Source: Hofstenia miamia (Eukaryota > Xenacoelomorpha > Acoela > Hofsteniidae). Taken from it: a DNA stretch of 53,752 nucleotides. Shown piece by piece: positions 21,659-32,905 of the stretch (within the stretch, counting starts at the first letter, position 1; every line of letters starts with the position of its first letter). Both the position numbers and the translations under genes were made by a program. The DNA lies in assembly GCA_900660155.1 (NCBI GenBank), contig CABFPE010000137.1:789243-842994 (forward strand), written 5' to 3'. The notes beneath the pieces were generated by a model, which did no database searches, had not been told where the DNA came from, and was given only the letters and a program-made list of their open reading frames with translations.

Positions 21659-24600
21659 TAGGCAAAATTCCTTATTGAATGTTTGACAATGAGAAAGGTA
21701 GTTTTTCCATGTTTTTGGTATTCCAAATCTGGCTTCATCTTCAACCTGTTCATTTACTCCAAAAAATTTGTGAAGCCAACTATGAAAACTTGCTTTGCTC
21801 ATCTGTTAATCCCCAAACGCCTCCTTTACAATTCCACAAGGTTCGTGTTTGGATTTCTTAGCTTAACAAAAAATTGAAGGCGTAATGTTCACCCTATGCT
21901 TCCATGCATTTTGCAGGCTTTCACAAATCGGCAAACTGGATCAGACTGACTCCACTTTGTTCACTACTGCACGCAGACTTGCTAAAATATAAAGATGCCA
22001 GTTAGGCATATAGAACATATAGAACATATGTACTTCATGATTAAGTAACATTTTGATCGCATCAAATTCAATGTCTCTCCTGACATTTTCTCATTGCTTT
22101 TTGAACATACCTTATACATATACATGTAGAACTTCCAAGGACCAAAATGTATCTATTTACATGAAAAATTTTGTTTTTTAGCCTCTCTCCTAGTAGAAGA
22201 TGATCTACACAGGTACATACAGTGATATACAATTAGATTAAATTCTTGATTTCTATGTAGAACAAATTTGCGAAATTAACAATTACCTCATGAATGCAAT
22301 CTTGGATAATAGTATGGAGTATAGACAAATCTAATGATTTAAGGAATTATAAGTTCCTGTCATTAGTAAAAGAAAAATAAATAAAACGAGAAATAGATGT
22401 TCTGTTATTTTGGTGAAATTCATTTGGCCAGTGTAATGAGCTTCCTTTATAATGTAGTAAATACATTTGGATAATAATGTACGGTTTAATTATCAGTGAT
22501 TAGTTCGGACAATAAAATAAATTCAGGCTACACAATGATATGTAGGGTTGAGTTGGTTGTGTAATAGCTGTGTCAAATTAAGATCAGATACCAAGTATAC
22601 AATTCGGGTTGAGTTTGGGTAAACATTTTGAGGGATTGGTCACCACTCATGTGTAGTCCAGCTCAACTGCTTTTTTACTTTTGCTGCAAATGTAAATTTA
22701 TATATCTATAGTTCCCGTGTAAACTCTTTCAAACGATACGAGACCAAATATATGGGAATAATTTTCTTATAGGGGAACACCCGACCACATAAAATGTCCT
22801 AAAGTAAACACTGATTGTTGATCTCGTAAATTTGTTCTAACATTTAGATAAATACTGCTTCCGCAATATAGATATTCAATTCCTCCAAATTTCTTTTGAA
22901 ATTCTTGCATAAATTGTGTAAGAGAAAATTTCTGTCATATACAGCGCTAATAATTTATTGACATCAGTTAATAAGCGATTTTAAATTTTAATAGTAATGT
23001 TATGCCATTACACAATACAATAGTTGGAATACAAAAAAGGGCCTTGCATGCTACTTTTCAGTAAAATGAAATTTTTTCAGCCCTATTTCTAAGATATTCA
23101 ATGTATGATTTAGTTTTTTTATAAACTTAGTTTGAAAATGTATCACAGAAACTACTAATCATATTTTCTAAGGGTTGGATATAAGCGGTATACAAATCAT
23201 TTCAGATTTAGAAATAGACTGTTGAATGTATTTAGGCTACAAAGGAGTTTTGCATTTTATGTGACACTTACTGAACTAGCAACCTGATTCAAGCAAAACG
23301 TTAAGCTTTTCACATACAATATTAGTGATTAACATTTAAGGATAAGCTTGCACATGATATATTACACAATGCCCAGGACAACTTTACTATAAATCTTGTT
23401 TCATACAAATATTCAGATCAATTCTTATTAATTGACCGAAAATATGTTACTTACTGCAAAATTGTCTACTTCGGCACTCAAATATGCAATTGAATAAACA
23501 AGCTTTGATAAGTAAGCGAAAATATTTTTTGAATTTAATGTTCCTCTCTCATAAGAGTTCACGAATTTTCTTTAAAATTTTCCCACATCACAACATCTAT
23601 ATCTGAAATATTTTAATACTAAAGCATAAATTCATTGCTTTGGAAATTCAGTATTGGTAGTGCGAATCTTATTAATTGATTCAATTTGAATTATTTAACT
23701 TACGTCTGAAAATTTAATAACAAATTCATAGTTTCTAAATGTATATTTATATAGACGATTGAATTTTAGAACATAAACTTTAATGCCCAAGCTTAAAACA
23801 TTTGATTTTCTTAATATTATAAAAAATATAATTTCTTTTTTTTTAAAATCATTAGGAGACACCCATGGGCTTACAATAATTTTAGCAAAAAACCCTTTGA
23901 ACTTTCAGCATTAAAAATTTTCATTATTAATTTGCGGTTGTCTCGAATATCATTAAAAAATGGTACCCAAAATGACTATTTAAACATATGAAAAAATTAA
24001 GAGCTTAAGTAGTTTTAAAAAAAATTTCTTACTTTGATCGATTTACTTTAGTTTAAGAATTTGTTGCTTACCCTATAAATAACTAGTGATATCACATTGA
24101 ATATTCAATTTTATTAAACAGATTAAGATAAAAAAATTGTGGCTGATAGAATTTTCTTGTGCTGAATTTTAAACTTTCAGTTCCATAATCACATTTATAA
24201 GTAAGCTGCAACATATACTTATATACGAATATATTTGTCCAGTGTCTATAGTCAGAGATAAACAAGGGACTGGCCAGAACGGATCAAAACCTTAAGAACT
24301 TACGGATCGAAAGGGTGCCCAATAATATTAATCTTAACAAATAAAAAGAGGATTTCGAAGAATTATATTAGCTGCTAAATTCGCCAATTGTTTCTATAGA
24401 TATTTGATTAAAGTTATTTATGATAAGTTTAGACATAGTATTTTATTGTGTCCCACTACTACTGTAATACTTGCAGTGCTAGTACAGTTATGAACTTGCA
24501 ACGTCAATAGTAACATGAATTTCATGAACAAAACTAACGTAACTCGTCATAGTAATGCGGAAAAAACCGGTTTAAGTCTATCATAAACTTACTTAAGTGT

Positions 24601-24679
24601 TTTAGACTATAAAAAAACTCTTCTCCAATTATTAAGTACTACAACGTCAACCTTTTACTCCGGTTTTTAGTATTATTCA
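21659..24679. other. Gene-poor AT-rich stretch
   Basis: About 3 kb downstream of the GM2-activator-like gene. No exon, transposon protein or RNA gene was recognised on either strand. Confidence 0.35.
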
Positions 24680-25231
24680 CTAAAGGTTAAATGGATCAAA
24701 CCAAAATTCTGAAGATTTCACATCGAGTACAAATTTATAGCAACCGATTTCTCTTCCTGCATTTTTAACGATAATTTTGACAAAGAACGTTCCAAACAAC
24801 GGAATGCTGTCAGGTATACTTTTCACAGGAAATTTCACTGATTGAACATCATATTCTCCAGCTTTAAACGGACATTTACAGGAAGGTATGTGGAATGGGC
24901 ACGTCGTTCCGTTAAAAAAATTAATCTTCTCACACAAATTCGAGTAAGTGCAAGATCCTATGCTTTCTATACAAGGTATTGGCAACACAAACTGACCAAT
25001 GCGACGTTCAATTTCAAGAACTCCCTCCAAAGCACCATCAACGTCTTCCATTAATCGAACTTTAAAGTTAAAATGGAAATTTCCCGGTATAACTAGTGGA
25101 TCTGGAGTCAATGACAAATGCTTGATTGAGATTACTTGAGATGATCCAGTTTCGCATGATTGCCAGCTGAAACTAACGACTTCAGTTACATTTGCAATTA
25201 AAAGAAACCAGCTAAGCAGGACGAAATTCAT
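24680..25231 (-). CDS. GM2-activator-like secreted lipid-binding protein
   Basis: A single uninterrupted frame of 183 residues. Residues 1-20 are a signal peptide (MNFVLLSWFLLIANV...), and the mature part starts FSWQSC. The body follows the ganglioside GM2 activator pattern: LTPDPLVIPGNFHF, LPIPCIESIGSCTYSNLC, CKCPFKAGEYDV and REIGCYKF near the C-terminus. All eight cysteines are present (26, 87, 94, 100, 111, 118, 120, 164), spaced as the four disulfides of the human protein require. One N-glycosylation site, NGT, lies at 107. Family members form a beta-cup that extracts glycolipids from membranes and presents them to lysosomal hydrolases; the ligand here is unknown. Length is close to that of the human precursor. 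The gene lacks introns, unlike the human one. The next gene upstream ends 296 bp away on the same strand. Confidence 0.88.
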   Translation of the reverse strand: MNFVLLSWFLLIANVTEVVSFSWQSCETGSSQVISIKHLSLTPDPLVIPGNFHFNFKVRLMEDVDGALEGVLEIERRIGQFVLPIPCIESIGSCTYSNLCEKINFFNGTTCPFHIPSCKCPFKAGEYDVQSVKFPVKSIPDSIPLFGTFFVKIIVKNAGREIGCYKFVLDVKSSEFWFDPFNL

Positions 25232-25527
25232 TATTATAACGGAAACGGTTAGACAGATTTTGTTTATTTCGTAAATAGCGTATGTACGTTGTTAAAGGCA
25301 GATAATTGAAACCATATTTAAGACCAAAGGAAATCATCCTTACGATATTAACCTTGCCCTGAGCAAACAATAAAGCATTATTACTTTACTGCAAAGTGCA
25401 AACTTTAGTTCTACTCTTGTGTAAAACTACTTAACTAACTATTATACTTTCTAGTTATGATATCACATGAGCTTTTGAAGCTATCTAAAATAAATTTTTA
25501 GGCAAAAAAATAATTATTTCATACTTT

Positions 25528-27802
25528 TCAAAACTGCTCATACTCATAACCTAAACTGGCCAATGTATCTATAAAGACATAATCGGCTTCGTCCACATTT
25601 TCAAAGTATTTTCCCAATATATTACGAAATTTGAAATCCTTAGATATCAACACATCTATAGGTAAATGTGCTTCAATGTAATGGTTAACATTTGTGGAAA
25701 AAATGGATCTAGTGCCTGGAGTATGTGAAAACATTAACTGTAATTTAATGAAAAACCTTCAAATTTTTTGAATTTCTAATTTACAGATAACAAATGCAGT
25801 CCACCTCAAATATTATTTTTTGTAGAAATTCTCAACTATTTCATATATCTACAGAACATCTACATATTACAATTGAATTTAATTACATCTCTTATTATGA
25901 CAGTAATATAAAGTATTGAAACAAGTCGGATCCCAATGTTTAACTTTGAATCATACATCCCAAAACTGAATGCCTGCTAAGATTTCGTGAACAATGTACA
26001 TCTTAACTTTTAGAATTTAATAATTAATAATGTCAAACATAATGAATTCGCTTTAAGTTCCAACAATGATTTAAATCGCGCAATTTCTGCAATTTGGTTA
26101 AAAAACGATTTCTAAGTAGTCTGTTAAAGAAACATATAAACTACTATTACTTTTGATACTATCCAAGTTACCATAGTAACTATCATTTTCATGTTCTGAA
26201 GGTAATTTTGGGAGATTGCAACCAAAATTATTTCAGTTCTAATTCTACATATCAAAGTATAAAATTAACCTGTTTTGAAATACATCTAAACAAATATTTG
26301 CCAATAAAGCATTGAGTACTAAATTGAATCATCAAGTAGAATATTAATTGATTACATTGTATTAACTGATCACGATAATGGTATCATATGCAGACCCATC
26401 AAAACTGTTTCTAGTAAACTTTGTTACTGATCATTGCAAGGCCTTAATTTGCGCACAGCATTAAAAAAAAGATAAATTCTTATACTTACAGGAATTTTGT
26501 GTCATACAAAGCAGTTAGAATTGTTTCTAACACCAAAAATCGCACGCGCGTCTTCCAAATCAATATTTAAAAATGGAAACCAATACACTAAATTTCAAAG
26601 TGTAACCAATCCAACTCTATTGATTTAATAAAGGCCCAATGTGGAAAAATCTTTCTGACCATCTTGAAATTTCTAGTTGTATTAAACAAAGCCTTGTTTT
26701 GTAATTATGTAAAATAATACTTTCCGCAATATTTTACACCTGAATTTTGTTTCCATTTCACATCTTTGAAATAATAAAAGCAGTTGAAGTCTTAAGTTTA
26801 AAGAACGATTCTACGTATCCTCCTTTTTAATATGAATGTTAATGGCATGCATTTTATAACTCTTTGCAATTAATTCAATATGCCGGTACATCTTCATATT
26901 CATCACAGTGGCGTAGGAAATAAAATGGGTGTTCATTGGTGAGCGTACATTGCATGTGTACAATGTGTACAAGTTTTATATATCTTAAATTCAACCTTCT
27001 CATATGCATATAAATATCACTACTAACATAGAAAACATAAAACACAGAAATTTTTATGTGCGAACACAAACAACAAATTTCAAATGTGTATATGTGCACA
27101 ACTAAATTTATATTTACATGTATTATGTGTCCAAAAATAATGTTTTTAAGCTGTATTCTTCGCAAATGTAATTCTGAAAATTTGCGTATATAGTATAAAT
27201 ATTGTGTGAAAATCATACCTTATGTGAATCGGAGCTAAATCTACCAGCTGTTATAGTTGACATTGTATAACTATGGAATATACACAGACCATCGATCCAC
27301 GGATAGGGATTACCAAAGAAATAACTACCAAGTCTTCAAAGAAAAGCAATTGCATTTTAACAGCAACAATAGTCAAACAAGAAATACAACAAAACGACTA
27401 GAGTTCGGAAGTATACCGTACCAACTCCAATAACATGAGATTTGTTAATAAAATAAGGCTAAAATGTTGACAAAACCTAAGGAATACACCGTTTTGTCCA
27501 AAAAAACTTACGTTTTAATGCACTATGACCTAATACATCCACTTGCTTGGAGTTATATTTGTCAAAGGAAAATGGAGAAGAACTCACTAATGAATTTATA
27601 TGCAGTGGTTTTTGAACATTAAACATAGTATCTAGCATAAAATGCCGTACCGTTTTGCTGACCCTAAAAATGTGGAAAATAGGTCACCTGAGAGCTTTAC
27701 AACATATTTTCATGTGCAAAATAATTTTAATGGCATTACTATCAATACTAACATCTGTTGCATTCAATTCAGCGGCATTATCTACAATTACTCTTGTAAA
27801 CT
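25528..27802 (-). CDS. Split gene of unknown function, 5' end unresolved
   Basis: Four minus-strand exons chain in phase: 27802-27688, 27663-27512, 26587-26508 and 25737-25528 (TGA). Donors are CAG|GTGACC, AAC|GTAAGT and TTT|GTATGA; acceptors are GATTTTAG, CATTTTTAG, GAAATTTAG and AATTACAG. The product (at least 185 residues) includes FTRVIVDNAAELNATDVSI, KTVRHFMLDTMFNVQKPLHI, LNIDLEDARAIFGVRNNSNC, MFSHTPGTRSIFSTNVNHYI and, at the end, FENVDEADYVFIDTLASLGY. No signal peptide, membrane segment or known domain is evident. It looks like a soluble, helix-rich protein, and I do not recognise the family. The first intron is only 24 nt (or 30 nt with a second AG). The upstream start is open: ATG candidates at 27.85-27.9 kb, or an exon at 28.1 kb, would both fit in phase. 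Confidence 0.6.
27664..27687 (-). other. Candidate 24-nt GT-AG intron
   Basis: Between CTCAG and GGTCAG lies GTGACC...CATTTTTAG, 24 nt. Reading through it gives an immediate in-frame TGA (CTC AGG TGA), while removing it joins two long, protein-like frames. Using the next AG gives 30 nt and keeps the same frame. Confidence 0.5.
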
Positions 27803-28028
27803 CTAAAATCGAAAAAAAATTTGAATCCATGAATCATTCACACGATCCATGAATCGCATTTTTATGTTCAAATCCATTTCAGATCCATAGACAGGCCTGC
27901 AAACTTCTCAACTGCCATTTACGCTTGAATGTGTGTGTTTATCTACAATTTGATGTGAGTATGTACTTTCCAATCATAGAGTAACACAAATGTTCACACT
28001 TCTACATATAAAACATTTTTTCAATTAA

Positions 28029-28429
28029 TTATGTTTGCTGCTCTTTTTCAGATATTGGATTTCCAAACAGCTGCAAGACTAATTGCAGAGCCCGACCGGC
28101 CTGTACCTTTTTCATTTCTGGCCAATCCAGACATTTTTTATATTGTGCGTGATCTAATGTATTGAAGAATTTATAGTAAGATTGCATTTAGTATGCCAAT
28201 ATTTGATATTCAATATGTACAAGTTGAATCATACTTTTACATTTGTATAAAATGAAAACTCCTCGTAAACCGCCACATATCATTTTCGTGGCACTCAAAT
28301 TTAACTAAACTGACTGTGTATGAATCCAAAAAAGATATATTAACGCAAACCGTAATATCATCCAGCTATGTGATAATTGACGTTTAACTCCGCCTTGAAG
28401 TAATTCCCAAATCTGATTAGGTGCGAATC
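28029..28429 (-). CDS. Two C-terminal exons of an unidentified gene
   Basis: Exons 28429-28382 (acceptor ATATTTCAG, donor AAAC|GTCAAT) and 28153-28029 (acceptor ACATTAG, stop TAA) join in phase to give FAPNQIWELLQGGVK, HAQYKKCLDWPEMKKVQAGR and ALQLVLQLFGNPISEKEQQT. The composition is clearly more protein-like and GC-richer than the flanks. Upstream exons are not found because LINE DNA begins at 28.45 kb. Alternatively these are 5' exons of the gene at 25.5-27.8 kb: an internal donor (GCC G|GTCGGG) would join its first exon in phase. The opposite strand also has an open stretch after a good acceptor, so even the strand is not certain. Confidence 0.4.
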
Positions 28430-28454
28430 CTGAAATATAGATAATATAGGAGAT

Positions 28455-28500
28455 AAGATAAGATAAGAGATTCTTTACTCAGATAAATGCTAACAATTAT
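28455..28500 (-). mobile_element. LINE 3' terminus with TTATC repeats
   Basis: On the minus strand it reads ATTTATCTGAGTAAAGAATC then TCTTATCTTATCTTATCTCC. The same tail, as TTTATCTGAAAAAAAACTCTC then TTATCTTTTCTTAT, ends the plus-strand LINE fragment near 35440, so both are the 3' end of one LINE family. Only the end is left here. Confidence 0.55.
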
Positions 28501-28599
28501 ATATTGCGAATTCATCAGCATAAGACACAAATATTTTATAATGCTTTCCTGAAACAGGCACCAGAAGCGCCTTGGGATGCAATCGCAACCAATGTACTC

Positions 28600-28950
28600 T
28601 TTCCTACCCCTTGCATCAATCTTTCTAGCAGTGGAATCAATACATCAAATTGTAACAAATTATCGAAATATTTTTGTAGGCATTAATGAGATTAATGTGG
28701 AACCTTGTATTTTAAAACCCAGTAAAAATAATTCCAATATTTCTGCAATAACTTTGAATCTAAACAATGTTAATTTACTTTCTAAAGACAGATTTAAATA
28801 CGTAGGTGCAACTATTGACTAAAAGTTAAAGTTTAGCTCACATGTCCGGTATTAATGTAGAAAATTATCTTTAGGTATATAAAAGTATGTCACTGGTATT
28901 TAGGAAATTACCAGATCATGAAAATTCAATATTTTCATGTTTTTATTATG
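28600..28950 (+). mobile_element. LINE RT fragment (thumb side)
   Basis: The plus strand reads NSNISAITLNLNNVNLLSKD and RFKYVGATID-stop-KLKFSSHVRY, then CRKLSLGI and a broken KSMSLVFRKLP. This is the FKYLG.TID..L.F..H stretch after the YADD box in CR1/jockey-type RTs. Stops and a frameshift mark a relic. Confidence 0.6.
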
Positions 28951-29249
28951 ATGAGTCATCTTATTTACAGACCTAAGTCATGAGAAATGCACTTCATAAA
29001 AAACTTTGCATACAAATATAATGGGCAATAAATGTCTCAAAGGGAAGCTCCTCAAAAAAGAATCATTATCTTTGTAGTTTAATCTTCTCTCCAAAGCAGT
29101 TCATCATGCTATGTAAACATTCCTCAAACCCTAAGACCCATAATCTTATCATACGTTGAGATTCGGGGATTTACTCATTTAACCTAGGTCTATCAGACAA
29201 TTGTAGCATTCTGCTTTAACCTAATTCTCCTAAGAGACGGAGGATATTA
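28951..29249. other. Probable LINE-derived spacer
   Basis: Between two LINE fragments; no readable domain. It may be a decayed continuation of either. Confidence 0.3.
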
Positions 29250-30890
29250 CACCAATTAGTGAGAGTTGATTGTCGCGAAAAACATCATACATGAGTGGGA
29301 CAGTTCTTATTAAGCATAAATTGGAATTTAAGGAGGAGCATAGTGATGTTGACGAGTTGACTGCAGTTGTTTATCAAATGATTGATAAAGCGTATAACCT
29401 ATACCCCAAATGAATTGTGACGATATCATCCACGAATCCAATATGGGGGACCCCTGAAATAAAAGAGATGATGTTTCGGGAACATAAAGTGACGAGACGT
29501 CAAAACGTTAGCAAAATGAAAGAACTGACCAAGTTAATCGAAAAGGAGAAGACTAAGTGTCTTATGGATAGAATAAGATAAAAATGTAGATTCGTGGTGG
29601 AAAGACATGAAGAGGAAGAAACAATTATTGTATCCCAGCAAAAGTATGACGATGTTGCTTTTAAAATGCGATAATCTAAAAGAAGCTGTTACTGAAATAT
29701 AAGATACTTTGCCAAAATTTGTATAACTGAAAAGCCTAGAGACTTGAGTAGTATTACTGGTCAGATGCTCTTTCCAGACACAAAATTGTCAGAAGAGTTT
29801 GATGCTTATAAGTGAACCCAAAGAAATGTTTATATATCCCGACTGGTTCTGGAAACGTCATGCCTTGAGTTTGGCACTACCTATCTCTATGATCTGGAGA
29901 GAAAGCTTAAAGCAGCAAATATTGATAGCAATGTGGACGAAAGATAGTATCAGACCATTGCCCAAGAAAAATGTGGTAAATAAGCTAAGCGATCTCAAAC
30001 TGGTTACCATAAAGGAAGTTCCGTCCAAATGTGTTACTGACTTGCAAGGAAGCGCATACAAGAGGTGTTTGGAGCTAATCAATACGTACTAGTTGCTACT
30101 CCACAGAGGATGAGTTAGTTCTCTTATTATCAAAAATAAGGATGGCAGTTGACAAGCAGTTTTCTGTAATATCAGTAATATGCATAGACTACTCAAAAGC
30201 TTTTAACAAAGTAAATCATTATAAACTACTGGAAAAAATGTCAAAAGTTGAAGTGTTCAGCGATAGGATGGGATGAAATAAAAGCTTCCTGGAAGATCGT
30301 GTTGTAAAGACTGAACTGGCAGATGAGTACTCCGAATAGGCGAATTCCTGAAAGAACAGTGAATGGACCGAGGTTGTTTCTCATTATTCTGAGTCATTTA
30401 AATCCAATTCATCTAGAAAAATTATATATCCAATTCGCGGATCACCTGACCATAGTGATTGTAAACCAAAAAGCACAGAGTGAGCTCGATAATGTAGTGC
30501 GGCATGTAAAGAAACACGACATGAATATCAATTGGCAGAAGACTGAAGAAATGGTCATCAATACAACTTATTCGAAGCCAAATCCAGAGTTATTGGTTCA
30601 TGAGCCTGGTCAAATCAAAAGGATAACAGATATTAAGCTTCTCGGAATAGTGATTGATATCCGCCTCACTTTAAATGTTGAGCTCAAAAATCGAGTAGAA
30701 ATAGGCAAACGCTCATACTGTTCTAAACTATTTGAAGAAAGTGGGTCATAGTAGTAAAGATTTAAGGAAAACCTATCATGTGGATATTCAAAGTAAAATG
30801 CTCTATGCTTCAGTGTTACTAGTGGATTGCCAGTTGACAGAGCTAGATAAACTACGAGCTAAAGCTTCGCAAATCATCTGCTCTCAGGTT
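29250..30890 (+). mobile_element. Decayed LINE (linker and RT)
   Basis: The plus strand reads the nuclease-RT linker (GTPEIKEMMFREHKVTRRQN, SWWKDMKRKKQLLYPSK). RT motifs follow: ISMIWRESLKQQ, IRPLPKKNVVNKLSDLKLVT, VICIDYSKAFNKVNHYKLLE and VNGPRLFLIIL. FADHLTIV stands where FADD is expected. Then come MNINWQKTEEMVINTTYSK and IKLLGIVIDIRLTL. The second catalytic Asp is a His, and there are many frameshifts and stops, so it is inactive. The linker and RT style differ from the SGNH-bearing family elsewhere in the window. Confidence 0.75.
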
Positions 30891-30929
30891 CCCCGTCCTT
30901 GTTAGGTCATACATAACCAGATACTACAG

Positions 30930-31640
30930 GTTGCAAAACAATCAATTACATCAACTACACTCATTAGTATGTAAATTGTATGCAAAACTAAATGCAATGG
31001 ATGACAACATAAAATTTACAATAGAAAAAGAACTTTAAAAAAATTCCGTTTTCTAAACGTAAACATTAGCAGAACAGCAAATGGCTGTTGAATAATTTTG
31101 AACATTTTGAATATAGAGATAAGCACACAACAGATATGATTAATCATATACGAGGAATAAATTATATAAATTAAAATGTAAGATTTGTTTATACAACACA
31201 ATAACTTAGTCAAAACCTAGAATTAAAATCAATGACAAAGATATCCGATAAGTCCAATGTTATCTATAAAATCAATTGCACCTGTGGTGAGGACTATATT
31301 GGATATAGTAGCAGACAACTAAGCAGAAGAATAAAAGAACATGAAACTAAGTCAACAATATCAGAACACCTAAGAAAATGTGGATTAAATTATGACATCA
31401 AAATTTTAAGTCAACCATCCTCAAAAATTTAAAAGTAATTGAAAGTATATACATAAGATCAATGCAACCAAGTCTTAACATTAAAGATGGCTACATATAT
31501 CAGCACAAATTACCTCTAATCAACGCTTAATTACATAATAATGTCTTTTAATTTAATAATGCATATTTAGAGGGGAAATTTTGTAAATTGACGATGCTCA
31601 AGTTGAGCGAGATATATTTTTAGTCTGGTGTTTTTACCAA
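30930..31640 (+). mobile_element. Penelope-like element 3' part with GIY-YIG domain
   Basis: RT-end pieces HSLVCKLYAKLNAMDDNIKF, RFLNVNISRTANGC and EYRDKHTTDMINHI are followed at 31232-31530 by a GIY-YIG nuclease. It reads VIYKINCTCGEDYIGYSSRQ, LSRRIKEHETKSTISEHLRK, NYDIKILSQPSS, a frameshift, NLKVIESIYIRSMQPSLN and the stop after LPLINA. The nuclease part has only one shift and keeps the YIG, the R in RRIKEH, and the E of IESI. Penelope-like elements have this RT plus GIY-YIG order. The polymerase body is deleted or buried, and the left edge abuts another LINE. Confidence 0.75.
31588..31612 (+). other. Hairpin with hammerhead-core-like flanks
   Basis: TTGACGA, then the hairpin GCTCA-AGT-TGAGC (with one T before it), then GAGA. 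A hammerhead core would be CUGANGA-stem II-GAAA. It lies about 60 bp after the GIY-YIG stop, the same relative place as the motif at 7596 in the other Penelope-like copy. The flanking bases deviate, so a working ribozyme is not claimed. Confidence 0.3.
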
Positions 31641-32579
31641 AATTAATATAGAAGTTGTATAATTGCACTTTCTATATACAAATGAATGCTTACGAAATTG
31701 ACTAATTGCTATAAAAATACAAATTAAACTCAATTTGAAGCTTCAAGAAGAAAAGGTAGAAGAATTTGTTTGAACAACTAAAATACTGATAACAATTCTG
31801 AAAGTGTCAAGAAAAGAAATAGAAACAAAATAAAATAAAACAAAACAAAAAATATCTACTTTCACATCAAAAAATTCTAGGTAGTAGTAAGCGTCTAAAT
31901 ACATGGCAAAACAGCTTATTGTAGCATTTCTTTTCTAAACAATATTTGAAGGTGTTGATTTATTAATAATTTTATGTGTGTTTTTTTTTAATTTTTTTAT
32001 TGTACATAGTGTAGTTTGTAGTTTTGTAAATATGTTTGTATTTGTAAATATGTTCCTTGCATATAACCTATATTGCATATTATAAACTGCAAAGTAAACT
32101 ATTGCTAGACTTACAAATAATAATGATAATCAACTTGGGTTATGGCAATATTAGTTTCTATTAATAGAATAATAGGATTGTAAAATTTAAGCCATTTCAG
32201 TGTTTTTATATTAAAGGTGCAAAAGTATGTTTTTCAATATCAATCTTAAACTTTTTTAAAGCATTCATTCCATATATTTATAGCTGTGCTTATGCTTAGA
32301 AAAAAGTTTTTCATTATTCGCTTTATATACCTGATTGGTGCAATTAAATGCATTATTTTGTTTTCTTTATTAATTATTTTTTCGGAAAGAAAGTCATTTT
32401 GTTATATGGGAAACTAGTATTAGTAGTGGAAGAAAGGGAACAGAGGTTACACAAAATGACGTTTGCAACACCAACTAGTGGCGATGTAATTACTGACTCA
32501 TTTTTAATTTTTATGAGGCTCGATTTTCAAGGATTCATAAACATATACTTGCTATAGTGACTCACTTATTTACGTGGAG
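31641..32579. other. No recognisable feature
   Basis: AT-rich spacer between a Penelope-like fragment and a LINE. A 69-codon frame at 32348 has no motif. Confidence 0.35.
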
Positions 32580-32905
32580 GTCAATTTAGTTGTCTAAACA
32601 CGAAAGTTCTATTCATCAAATCACGCGCTCTTCCTGGTTAACTCCCAATCTAAAAAAAACTTGTCAAATGCAAAAATCGGGCTTACAAAACCTACTTACA
32701 AAATAAAACTGTTGACAACTACAGGCTATGTAAGATTGCAAGGAATAAATCAAATATTGAACTAAGAGCAGCACAAAACCGCTACATGAAATCACTATTT
32801 AGTAGAATAAATGACCCTAAACGAAAATGGGACTTTATCAACAACGCACTGAATAGGAATAAAGGTCGTGTTCAACAATTGCATCTTATTGAAAATACTA
32901 ATGGA

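Noticed and set aside
24842..25054. Plus-strand frame inside the GM2-activator-like gene
   Set aside because: Opposite-strand shadow of a gene with all family cysteines.
26875..27216. 113-codon minus-strand frame in an intron of the unknown gene
   Set aside because: Low-complexity I/H/Y composition typical of AT-rich DNA and no splice continuity.
27655..27852. 65-codon plus-strand frame opposite the unknown gene
   Set aside because: The minus strand gives a better, phase-consistent exon with acceptor and donor.
28107..28134. Possible first exon MSGLARNEK of the unknown gene
   Set aside because: It fits in phase, but a longer frame in another reading on the same strand continues past the proposed donor, so the start was left open.
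28575..28615. GVGKST (P-loop-like) on the minus strand
   Set aside because: It lies in decayed LINE DNA without a supporting nucleotide-binding domain; chance match.
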